From an uncultured Lachnospiraceae bacterium (GTDB lineage: Bacteria > Bacillota_A > Clostridia > Lachnospirales > Lachnospiraceae), in NCBI GenBank assembly GCA_902795985.1, contig CADBNG010000108.1:1-5680 (forward strand): DNA of 5,680 nt, written 5' to 3'. Positions 4,767 through 5,680 of the stretch are shown one piece after another (the stretch's first letter is position 1; the number at the start of each line of letters is the position of its first letter). The translations under genes and the position numbers were made by a program. The notes beneath the pieces were generated by a model. The model was not told the origin of the DNA and did no database searches. It was given only the letters and a program-made list of their open reading frames with translations.

Positions 4767-5680
4767 ATGAAAACAGACATTGAAATCGCTCAGGCTACAA
4801 AAGTTGCCCCCATTATGGAAATCGCAAAGAAAGCAGGCATTCCGGAAGACTATCTTGAGCAGTACGGAAAGTATAAAGCAAAGATAGACTATTCCTTTTT
4901 AGTGGATAATGCTGACAAAGAAGACGGCAAGCTCATTCTTGTTACTGCCATCACTCCTACGCCTGCCGGTGAAGGAAAAACGACAACGTCCGTAGGCCTC
5001 ACCGATGGTCTTCGCAAAATCGGCAAAAACGCCATGGTAGCGCTGCGCGAGCCCTCTCTGGGTCCGGTATTCGGCGTTAAGGGCGGTGCCGCCGGCGGCG
5101 GTTACGCGCAGGTCGTTCCGATGGAGGATATCAACCTTCATTTCACCGGAGACTTCCATGCGATCGGCGCGGCCAACAACCTTCTTGCCGCCATGCTTGA
5201 CAACCATATCCAGCAGGGAAATGCCCTCGGCATCGATCCGAAGCAGATCACCTGGAGGAGAGCGGTCGACATGAACGACAGACAGCTCCGCAACATCGTG
5301 GACGGTCTCGGCGGAAAAGCCCAGGGCGTTCCCAGAGAAGACGGATTTGATATCACTGTCGCTTCCGAAGTCATGGCTGTTTTCTGCCTTGCCTCCGATA
5401 TCACGGATCTGAAAGAAAGACTGGGCCGGATCATCGTCGGATATTCCTATGCCGGCAAACCGATCACCGCTCATGACCTGAAAGCCGAAGGCGCCATGGC
5501 AGCCCTGTTAAAGGATGCCTTAAAGCCCAATCTCGTACAGACGCTCGAAGGGACTCCGGCCTTTATCCACGGCGGCCCGTTCGCGAACATCGCCCATGGC
5601 TGCAACTCCATCACCGCAACCAAGATGGCGCTTAAAATCGCAGACTACACCGTAACGGAAGCCGGCTTCGCATCAGACCT
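4767..5680 (+). CDS. fhs: Formate-tetrahydrofolate ligase (formyltetrahydrofolate synthetase), N-terminal part, 3'-truncated by window edge
   Basis: This enzyme joins formate to tetrahydrofolate with ATP, giving 10-formyltetrahydrofolate, the ATP-consuming entry to the methyl branch of the Wood-Ljungdahl pathway. The window holds 304 full codons of about 556 and the frame stays open to the edge. The N-terminus [20 protein letters not shown] is typical of the family. The nucleotide-binding loop TPAGEGKT is at residues 65-72, the same numbers as in the Moorella enzyme. Family signature 1, [11 protein letters not shown], is at 103-113, and signature 2 is the [14 protein letters not shown] segment near bases 5360-5400. 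[17 protein letters not shown] is also well conserved. The first 60 or so codons are visibly richer in A and T than the rest. The gene has its own promoter region, so it belongs to a separate transcription unit from acsB-acsV. Confidence 0.97.
   Translation, partial: MKTDIEIAQATKVAPIMEIAKKAGIPEDYLEQYGKYKAKIDYSFLVDNADKEDGKLILVTAITPTPAGEGKTTTSVGLTDGLRKIGKNAMVALREPSLGPVFGVKGGAAGGGYAQVVPMEDINLHFTGDFHAIGAANNLLAAMLDNHIQQGNALGIDPKQITWRRAVDMNDRQLRNIVDGLGGKAQGVPREDGFDITVASEVMAVFCLASDITDLKERLGRIIVGYSYAGKPITAHDLKAEGAMAALLKDALKPNLVQTLEGTPAFIHGGPFANIAHGCNSITATKMALKIADYTVTEAGFASD

Noticed and set aside
4899..5474. Minus-strand open frame of 191 codons opposite fhs
   Set aside because: It is a shadow of the highly conserved fhs frame and has no domain signal.

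Overview
This window looks like part of the Wood-Ljungdahl (reductive acetyl-CoA) locus of an anaerobic acetogenic bacterium, most likely a clostridial Bacillota with moderately GC-rich coding DNA. Three signature proteins point that way: acetyl-CoA synthase (AcsB, C-terminal part), the reductive activator of the corrinoid iron-sulfur protein (AcsV/RACo type), and formate-tetrahydrofolate ligase (Fhs, N-terminal part). Strong AGGAG-like ribosome binding sites, AT-rich TATAAT promoters and the bacterial form of AcsB agree with a clostridial host. I cannot name a genus from sequence alone.

Layout. Positions 1-969 (+) hold the last 322 codons of acsB, cut by the left edge. A GC-rich hairpin with six Ts (1016-1053) follows and runs straight into the ribosome binding site of acsV (1063-2994, +). 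A 48-bp gap containing a GGGG/CCCC palindrome separates acsV from a DUF3786-family gene of unknown function (3043-3669, +). This gene converges on thiN, thiamine pyrophosphokinase (3837-4463, -). Between the two stop codons lies a dense cluster of nested palindromes built on GGGGACAGTCCC, GGGGACGG and CCGAAGGGG words (3671-3827). thiN and fhs (4767 to the right edge, +) diverge from a 303-bp intergenic region. It holds a good candidate promoter for thiN, a tandem 11-bp repeat, two TATAAT boxes for fhs and an AT-rich leader.

How the genes fit together. Fhs starts the methyl branch by turning formate and tetrahydrofolate into formyl-tetrahydrofolate. AcsB ends the pathway by joining the methyl group from the corrinoid protein with CO and CoA. 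AcsV uses ATP to return oxidised Co(II) corrinoid protein to the active Co(I) state. The DUF3786 protein travels with acsV and may have an accessory role, which is an inference from position and general family context. ThiN makes thiamine diphosphate, a cofactor that acetogens need for pyruvate:ferredoxin oxidoreductase, but its presence here may be chance.

The items most worth a second look are the palindrome cluster and its single relative inside the acsV-DUF3786 gap, the DUF3786 linkage, the terminator that abuts the acsV ribosome binding site, and the repeated elements upstream of fhs. I found no clearly new defence, mobile or RNA system.
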